Below are positions 46,061-55,180 of a DNA stretch of 64,000 bases, piece after piece; within the stretch, counting starts at the first letter, position 1; each line of letters begins with the position of its first letter. A program made the position numbers and the translations under genes. Source of the DNA: Iphinoe sp. HA4291-MV1 (GTDB lineage: Bacteria > Cyanobacteriota > Cyanobacteriia > Cyanobacteriales > Nostocaceae); assembly GCA_019359415.1 (NCBI GenBank), contig JAHHHH010000002.1, forward strand, positions 1-64,000. The letters are read 5' to 3'. The notes below the pieces were generated by a model that was not told the origin of the DNA, searched no databases, and saw only the letters and a list, made by a program, of their open reading frames with translations.

Positions 46061-46696
46061 ATGACACTTCTCCAAGCCAAAAACTTATCACTAGCAGACA
46101 TTCACCGACTTTTCGACTTCCAAAGACAGTACGACAGTTCATTCACTCCTCTGTTATCCCTCGAACCCTTAACCGAACTTGAACAACAAGAACTCATTCA
46201 AATTCAGAAAGATTTTGACAATTACTTAATAGAAGGGAAAGTTTCCGAAGGACTCGTTAAAGTATTAACCATCTTTCCATTATTGCGACTCGCCGGATTT
46301 TATCGCTTTCCTATCAAAATCAGCCTGGAAGAAAAAATCGCAGACATTGACATCACAGATGAAGACACTAAAATTACAGGACGAATCGATATATTAGCTG
46401 TCAATAAAGCTCAACAGACAACAGCTAAAACATATTTCTGGATTTTGGTAATAGAATCTAAAAACAGTAGCATAGCAGTTTCTGAAGGTTTACCACAATT
46501 ACTGACTTATACCCATGACAGTCTGAAACATCAAAAATCAGTTTGGGGGCTTATTTCCAATGGACAAGATTACCAATTCATTTATATCCTACAGGGTAAT
46601 CACCCAACTTATCATTTAATGCCGAAGCTATATTTAATGGAACCAGAAAGTGCAACTCAATTACTACAAGTCCTCAAAGCCATTTGCAAACTGTAA
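46061..46696 (+). CDS. PD-(D/E)XK-like protein of cyanobacterial type
   Basis: 211 residues. An N-terminal helical part (to about 90) is followed by a nuclease-like core: ITGRIDILAV with Asp near 110 and FWILVIESKNSS with Glu and Lys near 132-134, giving a D...ExK set. Such proteins are often labelled restriction endonuclease subunit R in cyanobacteria, but they lack helicase motifs. DNA cleavage is possible but unproven. It is divergent from the Uma2 gene, 100 bp apart. Confidence 0.75.
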   Translation: MTLLQAKNLSLADIHRLFDFQRQYDSSFTPLLSLEPLTELEQQELIQIQKDFDNYLIEGKVSEGLVKVLTIFPLLRLAGFYRFPIKISLEEKIADIDITDEDTKITGRIDILAVNKAQQTTAKTYFWILVIESKNSSIAVSEGLPQLLTYTHDSLKHQKSVWGLISNGQDYQFIYILQGNHPTYHLMPKLYLMEPESATQLLQVLKAICKL

Positions 46697-46825
46697 AAAC
46701 CCTCATCATACCGGAAAAAACTCTCCTCCTCTCTGGTGCGCCTCTCTTGTCTGTGCGGCTCATAAAAAAAGTTTCCGGAACCAACCCGAAAACCTCTTTC
46801 TCAAACTTCAATCACAAACAAAACC

Positions 46826-47851
46826 CTAATACTTAATCCTTGGATCAACATAAGCATTGATAACATCAATCACAATACTAGCAACAACCACAATCGCTGC
46901 AAAAAACACCAAAACCCCTTGCACCAAGGGATAATCCCGTGCATTAATCGCATCATATAACTTATTCGCCAATCCCGGCCAAGAAAATGTCACCTCAGTC
47001 AAAATCGCCCCACCTAACAAAGAAGCAAAAGTCAATCCCATAACAGTAATCACAGGAATCAGCGCATTCTTCAAAGCGTGAGAAAACAAAATCCTTCTTT
47101 CAGGAATCCCCCTTGCTCTAGCAGCTTCCACATAATCAGCCTTGAGAGTTTGCTTCAAATTCACTCGCACAATTCGCTCAAAAATACCACTCAACAAAAC
47201 GCCCAAAGTCACACTAGGAAGCGCAAGATAATATAAAGCAGTAAAAAACTGACTCAAATTTCCACTCAACAAACTATCAACTGTATATAAACCAGTGATA
47301 CCATTTGGAGCAGGCATAGTTGTCGGGAAGCGCGTTCCTAAAGGAAACCAACTTAACTGGACTGCAAAAATCAATTGCAAAACCATCCCAGCCCAAAACA
47401 TGGGAAGCGAATACGTAATAATCCCAAATAATCGTCCTCCAACATCTAAAGCACTTCCAGGACGAGAAGCAGAAAGAACACCAATACCAATTCCAACTAT
47501 AAGTGCGATCGCCATACTGCAAATCGCTAATTCCACAGTAGCAGGAAAATATTGCCCAATCACCTCCCAAACCGACTGTCCGCGACTCGCGATAGAAGTT
47601 CCCAAATCAAGACGCAGCAATTGTCCTAAGTACTTCAAATACTGTAACCATATTGGAAGATTCAAACCCAGTTTAGCTCGCAATGCTTCCTTAGCACTTT
47701 CCGGCGCACGTCCACCAATAATCGCATCTACTGGATCTCCCGGAGTTGCACGTAGCAGGAGAAACACAACCGTTGTGACAGTCAACAGCATCAATGGAGC
47801 TAAAAGTAAACGAGTGATAATGTAATATTGTAAAGCTTTGGATCTAGACAT
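46826..47851 (-). CDS. peptide/nickel-type ABC transporter permease (DppB class)
   Basis: 341 residues with six predicted membrane helices. It has the DppB N-terminal signature (RLLLAPLMLLTVTTVVFLLLR, then TPGDPVD) and the coupling loop KADYVEAARARGIPERRIL. It forms half of the pore of an Opp/Dpp importer. The matching binding protein is directly upstream; the second permease and the ATPases are not in the window, which is common in cyanobacteria. Confidence 0.92.
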   Translation of the reverse strand: MSRSKALQYYIITRLLLAPLMLLTVTTVVFLLLRATPGDPVDAIIGGRAPESAKEALRAKLGLNLPIWLQYLKYLGQLLRLDLGTSIASRGQSVWEVIGQYFPATVELAICSMAIALIVGIGIGVLSASRPGSALDVGGRLFGIITYSLPMFWAGMVLQLIFAVQLSWFPLGTRFPTTMPAPNGITGLYTVDSLLSGNLSQFFTALYYLALPSVTLGVLLSGIFERIVRVNLKQTLKADYVEAARARGIPERRILFSHALKNALIPVITVMGLTFASLLGGAILTEVTFSWPGLANKLYDAINARDYPLVQGVLVFFAAIVVVASIVIDVINAYVDPRIKY

Positions 47852-47977
47852 ATTCTTTCTTTTCGCGCTCTTATTTGCGCCTTTGCGTCTACTCTGCGAG
47901 AACGGCTTCGCCGAATGCGTGAGACAAAATTATGCAAGAAATTTCAAGTCAACAGTCAAATAACTAACAACTAACGA

Positions 47978-49630
47978 CTATTTCTTGATTGTTTTGTAAA
48001 TCAGATTTTGAGTTGGATTAATCTGCACACCACTGACTCCCTTGCGAGCAAATACATAATCTTTGCTTTGCCATAAAGGAACATATGGAACATCAGTTGC
48101 TATTTGTGTTTGAATCGTTGCAAAAATGTTCTTACGTGCTTCCGGGTTTTGTTCCTGGCGTTGTTCTGCAATCAACTTATTCATGTTTTCGCTGTAGTAA
48201 AATGAACCCTGCGTTTGACTTCCTCCCTGTTCGCATCCCTTTGCGTCTGACCCTTTATCACAACCTAAAAATGGTTGAATGTAATTATCTGCATCTACAA
48301 AGTCTGGATACCAATCTAGCAAAGCAGTGGGATAAAAACTCCTAGGCATATCTTTAAAGAAGGTAGCACCGTCTACAACGTTGAGTTCAAATTGCAGCAT
48401 ACCATCCATGTATTTATCAGCATAAGCTTTTAGTAGTTGTGCTGCCAAACTCCGGGTTGGAGAACTAGAAGGATACCAAACTGGTAGCTTGACTGGATTT
48501 TCTTTGGAGAAACCAGCAGAAGTTAACAATTGTTTAGCTTTATCCACATTGCCATCGCCGTATTTATCTTTAAATAGTGGCTGGGAAACCTCAAGCGTTT
48601 TTGGTATCATGCTGTATAAGGGACTGCCTTGACCTAATACAACACGCTGAGTCATCAGTGGACGGTCAACCATTGAAGCTATGGCTTGTCGAACTTCTGG
48701 TATATCCAACGGTTTTTGATTCCGATTTAAAACTAAGTAACTAACTACACTACCTTGAACTGCAATTGCTTGCCAATCTTCTTTTTTAGCACTTTCTTGT
48801 AAACTGCGAATTTGATCTGGTTCTAAAGATAGGTAAGCAACATCAATTGCACCTGTGCGGAAGGAATTATACAAATTAGCTGAACTACTTAAAATTTGTA
48901 AATTAATACCTTTATTCGCTGGCTTTTCTCCCCAATATTTATCAAATACATCAAACTGCATAGAATCTGTGCCATACCGTGCTAATTTATATGGACCAGT
49001 ACCAATAAAGATATTTGGCTTAAATTTATCTGCACCAATTTCATAAGCTTTGGGAGAAACTGGACAAAAAGCCGAAAACGCTAACACCGATGGCAACGCC
49101 GCAAAGGGTTTTTTCAGTTGTATGGTTAACTCATACTCACTCGTCGCTTTGACTGAAGCCACTACATCTGTTAATAAGAAAGAAGGTTTACCACCGTTTT
49201 TGATAAAGCGTTCCAGACTAAACGCCATTGCCTTGGCGTCAAAGGGAGTTCCATCATGAAATATCACTCCCTGACGTAGAGGGATTGTGTAAGTTAAACC
49301 ATCTTGACTCACTTTGGGTAAAGCCGTGGCTAACTGAGGTTTAACTTCAGTGCTTCCTGGTTCATAAGTGTAAAGGCGATCGCTCATGTTGTACACTAAC
49401 CCAAGCGATCGCAATTCATAAGCATCAGCTGGATCAAGGGTACGCGGATAAAGCGTCGTACCTATAGTAATGCGACCATTTCCTGTTAAGGCATTAACTG
49501 CATCAGATGATGTCGTGACTTGTTGGCTTCTCGAACAACTAACCGCCAAAAGTAAACACAAACAAAATAAGGAAAGGAGCTTAGTAATTTGACTCCACTG
49601 TCTCGCAGACAAGGAAAACCTAGTCATCAT
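47978..49630 (-). CDS. family 5 peptide-type substrate-binding lipoprotein
   Basis: 550 residues. The N-terminus has a signal helix (ITKLLSLFCLCLLLAVSCS) with a lipobox Cys, so it is anchored in the cytoplasmic membrane facing the periplasm. The SBP_bac_5 core is clear: ITIGTTLYPRTLDPADAYEL, LRQGVIFHDGTPFDAKAM, FIGTGPYKLARYG. It binds peptides or similar ligands for the permease 126 bp downstream. Start MM at 49630; the second Met is equally possible. Confidence 0.93.
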   Translation of the reverse strand: MMTRFSLSARQWSQITKLLSLFCLCLLLAVSCSRSQQVTTSSDAVNALTGNGRITIGTTLYPRTLDPADAYELRSLGLVYNMSDRLYTYEPGSTEVKPQLATALPKVSQDGLTYTIPLRQGVIFHDGTPFDAKAMAFSLERFIKNGGKPSFLLTDVVASVKATSEYELTIQLKKPFAALPSVLAFSAFCPVSPKAYEIGADKFKPNIFIGTGPYKLARYGTDSMQFDVFDKYWGEKPANKGINLQILSSSANLYNSFRTGAIDVAYLSLEPDQIRSLQESAKKEDWQAIAVQGSVVSYLVLNRNQKPLDIPEVRQAIASMVDRPLMTQRVVLGQGSPLYSMIPKTLEVSQPLFKDKYGDGNVDKAKQLLTSAGFSKENPVKLPVWYPSSSPTRSLAAQLLKAYADKYMDGMLQFELNVVDGATFFKDMPRSFYPTALLDWYPDFVDADNYIQPFLGCDKGSDAKGCEQGGSQTQGSFYYSENMNKLIAEQRQEQNPEARKNIFATIQTQIATDVPYVPLWQSKDYVFARKGVSGVQINPTQNLIYKTIKK

Positions 49631-50093
49631 ATGAGATATTTTTAAACTTAGTGGTCAGTCATTATACTATATGTTTGGCACAATGCCTGAAAAGAATTCA
49701 GAATTTAGGAACCCCTGGTGGTCAATAAGTTCAGAGTGCGTGCAAGTCAAGTTATTGACTTAAGAGCGCCCTACTGGCGGCGCACCACCTGCTACGAATG
49801 AAAGAAACACCTTTTTCCCTTCTTCTCTGTTCCCTGTTCCCTTCTTCTCTGTTCCCTGTTCCCTGTGTTTATTTAGTTAAACATATAAACAATTTATAAA
49901 TTTGTTCTAAACTTACACTATACCAAGGCAAAGATTTGTTAAGCTTTTTCCGTAGCCTAAAAGGTGTATATTAGGGGTTTGTCTACGTATATCCCAATGC
50001 AAGAAAAAATACTTAGCTCAAAGGGAACCGACTGGCATCATTAACGCCAATCAAAAATAGTAGATTTCGAGTCGAATAGCGAGACTAAAAAGT
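49631..50093. other. intergenic region, no gene seen
   Basis: 460 bp with low-complexity words (TTCTCTGTTCCCTGTTCCC, about 49815-49865) and otherwise AT-rich DNA. It probably carries the promoters of the binding-protein gene and of the 110-residue gene. Confidence 0.4.
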
Positions 50094-50426
50094 GTGAAAT
50101 ATTTTTTTCTATCTGAAGGTTGGACAGTTGGCAGAGTATGGGCATCTGATGGACTTTGGCAGATGACCGCATGGCGACGCCAACCAGACATTCAGCGAAT
50201 GAATATCTGTCTAGTAGAACAAAACGAAGTGTTATGGCTTTATCGGGTTGAAGATGTTGTTTTAACCGTGGAAGTAAAACCCGTAACACAAATACAAGTT
50301 AATAAATCCGGTCAGGCGATCGGTCAAGTTGTCCTCAAGCGGTTGATGAGTGCTGAACAAGTCATTGAACGCTTGGGAACAGCCTCGGCGAGATGTCAGC
50401 TGCAAGATATTCAATCTGTGGTTTAG
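50094..50426 (+). CDS. conserved cyanobacterial hypothetical protein
   Basis: 110 residues from GTG 50094. The first part (FFLSEGWTVGRVWASDGLW, then WRRQPDIQRMNICLVE) is rich in Trp, typical of a conserved soluble family I have seen only in cyanobacteria. The second part is a helical, Gln-rich region. No catalytic motif is visible. It lies upstream of psbB, an arrangement I think recurs in related genomes, but a role in photosynthesis is not shown. Confidence 0.65.
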   Translation: MKYFFLSEGWTVGRVWASDGLWQMTAWRRQPDIQRMNICLVEQNEVLWLYRVEDVVLTVEVKPVTQIQVNKSGQAIGQVVLKRLMSAEQVIERLGTASARCQLQDIQSVV

Positions 50427-50842
50427 GTGTAGGTTACACCAAATGAGGGAGATGGGGGGAATGAGGGCATTGCCCATTGCCCGTTGCCCATTGCCCATTG
50501 CCCATTGCCCATTGCCCATTACCCATTACCCATTACCCATTGCCCCTTGTCCCCTTTCTCATCCAAAGTTACGTGGCTTGATACACTGTCAAGCTACGTA
50601 AAGGCTTATGTTTACACGCTTGCAAACAGCTCCATCAAAAGTTACACTTTTTTAAACATTCTCATTTTTCGTTTGGCGATCGCTACTCTACGGGATGAAA
50701 ACTCCCGAAGTCTGTCAGCATTGTCAAACTAACCACGCTGTCTGATTTATAAGACAGAGCTGTGGAAAAATAAAGGCTCTGGCAATAACAAAAACTGAAA
50801 AATTGCTTTGTAAACATAAATCATCGAGGAGGAGCGTAGTCG
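50427..50842. other. psbB upstream region with heptamer array
   Basis: Bases 50470-50550 are a CCCATTG/CCCATTA heptamer array. The rest is the psbB promoter and leader, including a GAGGAGGAG ribosome site (about 50827-50835) 7-8 nt before the psbB ATG. No gene seen. Confidence 0.6.
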
Positions 50843-52372
50843 ATGGGACTACCCTGGTACCGAGTACATACAGTTGTTCTGAATGACCCAGGACGGCTGA
50901 TTTCTGTACATTTGATGCATACAGCCTTGGTGGCAGGCTGGGCTGGTTCAATGGCTTTATACGAACTAGCTATTTATGACCCCAGCGACGCAGTACTCAA
51001 CCCGATGTGGCGTCAAGGTATGTTCGTGCTGCCTTTTTTGGCACGTTTGGGCGTCACCCAATCTTGGGGTGGTTGGAACGTTACTGGCGGTCCATCAACT
51101 GATCCTGGTTTTTGGTCATTTGAAGGCGTTGCGGCTGCTCACATCATTCTTTCCGGTTTGCTGTTCTTAGCTGCCGTTTGGCACTGGGTTTATTGGGATC
51201 TGGAGTTGTTCCAAGACTCCCGCACTGGTGAACCCGCCCTCGACCTGCCAAAAATGTTTGGCATTCACCTATTTTTGTCTGGTCTACTCTGCTTTGGTTT
51301 TGGTGCTTTCCACCTCACAGGATTATTTGGACCTGGAATGTGGGTTTCTGATGCCTACGGCTTAACAGGTCACATCCAACCAGTAGCACCAGAGTGGGGA
51401 CCAGATGGCTTTAACCCGTTCAACCCTGGTGGTATCGCCGCTCACCACATTGCTGCTGGCATCGTAGGTATTATCGCTGGTTTATTCCACCTGGCAGTCA
51501 GACCCCCCGAAAGGCTCTACAAAGCTCTCAGGATGGGTAATATCGAAACTGTGCTGTCCAGCAGTATAGCTGCTGTCTTCTTCGCAGCGTTCGTTGTGGC
51601 TGGCACCATGTGGTACGGTAATGCTGCCACCCCAATCGAACTGTTTGGTCCTACCCGCTATCAATGGGATCAGGATTACTTCAAGCAAGAAATTGATCAC
51701 CGCGTACAAGCAAGGCTTGCAGAAGGTGCAAGCCTTTCTGAAGCTTGGTCACAAATTCCGGAAAAACTTGCCTTCTACGATTACGTTGGCAATAGCCCTG
51801 CTAAAGGTGGTCTATTCCGTACAGGTCCCATGAATAAGGGTGATGGTATCGCCCAATCTTGGCAGGGTCACGCGGTCTTCAAAGATGCTGAAGGTCGTGA
51901 GTTGACCGTGCGTCGTCTTCCCAACTTCTTTGAAACCTTCCCAGTGATTTTGACCGACAAAGATGGTATTGTCCGTGCTGACATTCCTTTCCGTCGAGCA
52001 GAATCCAAGTATAGCTTTGAACAAACAGGTGTTACCGCTAGTTTCTACGGTGGCGACTTAGGCGGTCAAACCTTCACAGACCCAGTTGATGTGAAGAAAT
52101 ATGCCCGTAAGGCTCAAGGCGGTGAAATCTTTGAATTTGACAGGGAAACTTTAAACTCTGATGGTGTGTTCCGCACCAGTCCCAGAGGTTGGTTTACATT
52201 TGGACACGGTGTATTTGCGCTGTTGTTCTTCTTTGGTCACATCTGGCACGGTGCTCGGACTATCTACCGAGATGTCTTTGCTGGTATCGACCCAGAACTC
52301 GAAGAGCAGGTCGAATTTGGCGTGTTCCAGAAAGTGGGTGACTTAACCACTCGTAAGAAAGAAGCTGTGTAA
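50843..52372 (+). CDS. psbB: photosystem II CP47 reaction-centre protein
   Basis: 509 residues, the exact size expected. CP47 is a six-helix thylakoid protein that carries chlorophyll a and beta-carotene as the inner antenna of photosystem II. The start [19 protein letters not shown] is the invariant N-terminus. The chlorophyll-ligating histidines are in place, for example [10 protein letters not shown] near 23 and [10 protein letters not shown] near 100. The large lumenal loop lies between helices 5 and 6 (about 260-440). A GAGGAGGAG ribosome site precedes it. psbT follows at 174 bp. Confidence 0.99.
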   Translation: MGLPWYRVHTVVLNDPGRLISVHLMHTALVAGWAGSMALYELAIYDPSDAVLNPMWRQGMFVLPFLARLGVTQSWGGWNVTGGPSTDPGFWSFEGVAAAHIILSGLLFLAAVWHWVYWDLELFQDSRTGEPALDLPKMFGIHLFLSGLLCFGFGAFHLTGLFGPGMWVSDAYGLTGHIQPVAPEWGPDGFNPFNPGGIAAHHIAAGIVGIIAGLFHLAVRPPERLYKALRMGNIETVLSSSIAAVFFAAFVVAGTMWYGNAATPIELFGPTRYQWDQDYFKQEIDHRVQARLAEGASLSEAWSQIPEKLAFYDYVGNSPAKGGLFRTGPMNKGDGIAQSWQGHAVFKDAEGRELTVRRLPNFFETFPVILTDKDGIVRADIPFRRAESKYSFEQTGVTASFYGGDLGGQTFTDPVDVKKYARKAQGGEIFEFDRETLNSDGVFRTSPRGWFTFGHGVFALLFFFGHIWHGARTIYRDVFAGIDPELEEQVEFGVFQKVGDLTTRKKEAV

Positions 52373-52546
52373 AGTTTTGTAGCGAAAAGTTAAGAATGGT
52401 CTAATGAGCGGGACTAGTGACTGGTGAGGTGGAACACCGAAAGAATTCTTCCTTATCCTCAATCCCTAAGTCCAATTCCCACCGACCATTCTTTCCTGTA
52501 GCTTGGTACACTAGTAATGGTGGGTAAATAAGCAGGAACTAAAGCT

Positions 52547-52645
52547 ATGGAAAGCGTTGCGTACATCCTAATTTTGACTTTGGCACTAGGAACTCTCTTC
52601 TTTGCGATCGCCTTCCGCGAACCTCCTCGCATTCAGAAGAAATAG
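52547..52645 (+). CDS. psbT: photosystem II reaction-centre protein T
   Basis: 32 residues, one membrane helix ([18 protein letters not shown]) and a basic C-terminal tail REPPRIQKK, the typical PsbT. It helps dimerise and repair photosystem II. It is next to psbB in the same direction, as in most cyanobacteria and plastids. A perfect palindrome follows at 52697-52722. Confidence 0.95.
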   Translation: MESVAYILILTLALGTLFFAIAFREPPRIQKK

Positions 52646-52965
52646 AAGTCACCTCACCAAGTCCTGTTTAGGGATAAGGTGTAAAGTTGTAAGAACGAAG
52701 GGCGCAATGCATTGCGCCCTTCCAGTACAAATATAAAGTGAATGCAGCTATTCTTGATAATTCATTTTGATAATTAACTGTTAATAAATACAAAAGAGTA
52801 GATAATTTGTGATATGATGTAGGATCTGGAAGGTAATGTGTTCAGATCCACTTTTCTGCGCTAGTATGAAAAGGGATGTAGGTGTGGAATGCCTATTCGG
52901 CTCTTGCATATACATCGCTAGGAGGCAAAACCTTTACGGAGAAAAATAACCGGGTAACAATCAGC
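52646..52965. other. psbT-rps1 intergenic region
   Basis: It holds the psbT terminator and then the rps1 promoter and leader. A 7-bp inverted pair GGATCTG/CAGATCC (52822-52849) and a TATGAT box near 52813 lie in the leader. AGGAGGC at about 52920 has no start codon close to it, which suggests leader structure or a short upstream frame. No gene is assigned. Confidence 0.5.
52697..52722. terminator. perfect 26-bp palindrome after psbT
   Basis: A fully self-complementary 26-bp sequence that can form a GC-rich hairpin 50 bp after psbT. It has no T tract, so it may protect RNA ends rather than terminate. Confidence 0.6.
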
Positions 52966-54174
52966 ATGGTCAATCAGAAATTAACCGCTCCTGAAATTGG
53001 ATTTACTCACGATGATTTCGCTGCTCTGCTAGACAAGTACGATTATCATTTTAGCCCAGGTGATATAGTACCAGGTACAGTATTCAGCATAGAGCCACGC
53101 GGCGCTCTGATTGACATAGGTGCGAAAACAGCAGCATATATACCTATACAAGAAATGTCTATTAACCGGGTGGATAGCCCGGAAGAAGTCTTACAATCTA
53201 ACGAAACGCGGGAATTTTTCATCCTCACCGATGAAAACGAAGATGGTCAGCTCACGCTCTCTATTCGCCGTATTGAGTATATGCGGGCTTGGGAACGTGT
53301 ACGACAGTTGCAAGCAGAAGACGCAACTGTCCGTTCTGGAGTTTTTGCCACCAATCGCGGTGGAGCTTTGGTTCGGATAGAAGGCTTGCGTGGTTTTATT
53401 CCCGGTTCCCATATCAGCACCCGTAAACCAAAAGAAGAGTTGGTTGGTGAAGAACTGCCATTGAAGTTCTTAGAGGTAGACGAAGAGCGTAACCGCCTTG
53501 TTTTATCTCACCGTCGTGCGCTAGTTGAGCGCAAGATGAACCGTTTAGAAGTTGGAGAGGTAGTGATTGGTACTGTACGTGGTATTAAGCCCTACGGTGC
53601 CTTTATTGATATTGGCGGTGTCAGCGGTCTACTCCATATCTCCGAAATTTCCCATGAACATATAGATACACCTCATAGTGTCTTTAATGTCAATGATGAA
53701 GTCAAAGTCATGATCATTGACTTGGATGCAGAACGTGGTCGTATTTCTTTGTCTACCAAACAACTGGAACCTGAACCAGGCGACATGATTAAGAATCGCG
53801 ATTTGGTCTATGATAAGGCAGAGGAAATGGCTGCTAAGTATCGGGAACAGCTGCTAGCCAAACAGCAAAGTGCTGCTGCTGCGCCTGCCTCCCCTGCTGA
53901 AGCTGCCTCCCCTGCTGAAGTTGTGGCTGAAGAAATACCAGCAGCGGTTGAAGAGGAAATACCAGCAGCGGTTGAAGAGGAAATACCAGCAGCGGTTAAA
54001 GAGGAAATACCAGCAGCGGTTAAAGAGGAAATACCAGCAGCGGTTAAAGAGGAAATACCAGCAGCGGTTGAAGAGGAAATACCAGCAGCGGTTAAAGAGG
54101 AAATACCAGCAGCGGTTGAAGAGGAAATACCAGCAGCGGTTAAAGAGGAAATACCAGCAGCGGTTGAAGAGTAA
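52966..54174 (+). CDS. rpsA: 30S ribosomal protein S1 with acidic repeat tail
   Basis: 402 residues from ATG 52966 (MVNQKLTAPEIGF is the usual start); a longer GTG frame exists from 52882. Three S1 RNA-binding domains are seen: GDIVPGTVFSIEPRGALIDIG at about 31-100, ATVRSGVFATNRGGALVRIEG at about 117-185, and GEVVIGTVRGIKPYGAFIDIG at about 200-270, followed by the short cyanobacterial C-terminal part. It binds mRNA leaders at the 30S subunit. From about 321 the tail is an Ala/Pro-rich stretch then ten copies of EEIPAAV[E/K], encoded by 24-bp repeats. The tail is much longer than in most S1 proteins of the phylum. Confidence 0.96.
   Translation: MVNQKLTAPEIGFTHDDFAALLDKYDYHFSPGDIVPGTVFSIEPRGALIDIGAKTAAYIPIQEMSINRVDSPEEVLQSNETREFFILTDENEDGQLTLSIRRIEYMRAWERVRQLQAEDATVRSGVFATNRGGALVRIEGLRGFIPGSHISTRKPKEELVGEELPLKFLEVDEERNRLVLSHRRALVERKMNRLEVGEVVIGTVRGIKPYGAFIDIGGVSGLLHISEISHEHIDTPHSVFNVNDEVKVMIIDLDAERGRISLSTKQLEPEPGDMIKNRDLVYDKAEEMAAKYREQLLAKQQSAAAAPASPAEAASPAEVVAEEIPAAVEEEIPAAVEEEIPAAVKEEIPAAVKEEIPAAVKEEIPAAVEEEIPAAVKEEIPAAVEEEIPAAVKEEIPAAVEE
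53927..54174 (+). repeat. 24-bp tandem array coding the S1 C-terminal tail
   Basis: Ten units of GAGGAAATACCAGCAGCG plus GTTGAA or GTTAAA. Each adds the octapeptide EEIPAAV[E/K], so copies can be gained or lost without a frameshift. Confidence 0.9.
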
Positions 54175-54257
54175 TGCATTTGCCGTTGTTGTTGCGTACA
54201 GCGGCTGTTCATGTAAAAGCTTTGGGATAAAGAGGGGGAACCCCTCTTTTTTTATAA

Positions 54258-54863
54258 CTAATGCTTAACCACAGGCGAAGTTTGTCCCCAATTTCCAGTG
54301 AATACAAACGTCTCAAAGGACTTTCGCTGGCGTGAAGAAAACTGGCGCTGTCGGTATTGTTCGGGTAGTGCTTCGGGGTTACCGGGGTATCCAACAGCGA
54401 TCGCTGCTACTGGCTCATATCCTTGGGGAATGTTGTACACCTCTTTTGCCTTAGGCACATCAAATCCTGCCATCTGGTGGATAAACAAACCTAAAGAAGT
54501 CGCTTGAATTGCGAGAAGACTAGCCGCCGCTCCAACATCGTGAAATGCATGGCGGTTTTCTACACCATTCTTTTCAAAATAAAGCTTTGCTACCGAAATC
54601 ATTAAAACAGGAGCGTTTTTTGCCCATACTTGATTTCCTTCTGCCAGACAACTCAACAGACGGTTGAATTCCTCTGGATTGTCCTGAGTAGCAACGATAA
54701 AGTGCCAAGGCTGCTCATTAAATGAAGAAGCAGCCCAACGAGCAGCTTCCAGCAAACTGCAAAGTGTTTCTTTTTCAACAGGTTGACTTGAAAATGCCAG
54801 GGGACTCCAGCGCCGTTTCAGCAAGTCATGAATTGGAAATTGGGTATCAGCAGGTTTCTCCAT
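54258..54863 (-). CDS. nitroreductase-family flavoprotein
   Basis: 201 residues. It shows the nitroreductase fold with FMN-binding features: RRWSPLAFSSQPVEKETL and ARWAASSFNEQPWHFIV, then GAAASLLAIQATSLGLFIHQM and the C-terminal IAVGYPGNPEALPE. It probably reduces nitro compounds, quinones or enones with NAD(P)H. The substrate is not evident. It converges on the rps1 gene. Confidence 0.9.
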   Translation of the reverse strand: MEKPADTQFPIHDLLKRRWSPLAFSSQPVEKETLCSLLEAARWAASSFNEQPWHFIVATQDNPEEFNRLLSCLAEGNQVWAKNAPVLMISVAKLYFEKNGVENRHAFHDVGAAASLLAIQATSLGLFIHQMAGFDVPKAKEVYNIPQGYEPVAAIAVGYPGNPEALPEQYRQRQFSSRQRKSFETFVFTGNWGQTSPVVKH

Positions 54864-55180
54864 AACAGTGCCTGGTATAGCGTTTTCTGACCAGAAAATG
54901 AGAACTTACACATTGACATATGCAAAGATTTTGACATATTGTTAACAAGTTTGCTTTATTAACAAAGGTTTGAGCAACCCTAACTTGCGTAAGCAAGCTC
55001 AACTTTACTCTGGTTTCATACAAGCTCAAATCCGATGAGGGCGTAAAATCCCTTACAACTAAATTTAGCTAAATTTCAAATTTTTAGGGATCTTTCAGGG
55101 TTTTGCCTCTACCGATTTGGAGCACGAAGACTCCACCATAGGTGAGATTCAACCAATATTGAACAGAAGAGAAGAGGCAA
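54864..55180. other. promoter region between nitroreductase and exported protein genes
   Basis: AT-rich, with a short inverted pair around 55120-55136 (GGAG ... CTCC). No gene seen. Confidence 0.4.

Noticed and set aside
53808-54212. antisense and alternate frames over the S1 tail
   Set aside because: Created by the 24-bp repeat; only the S1 frame connects to conserved domains.
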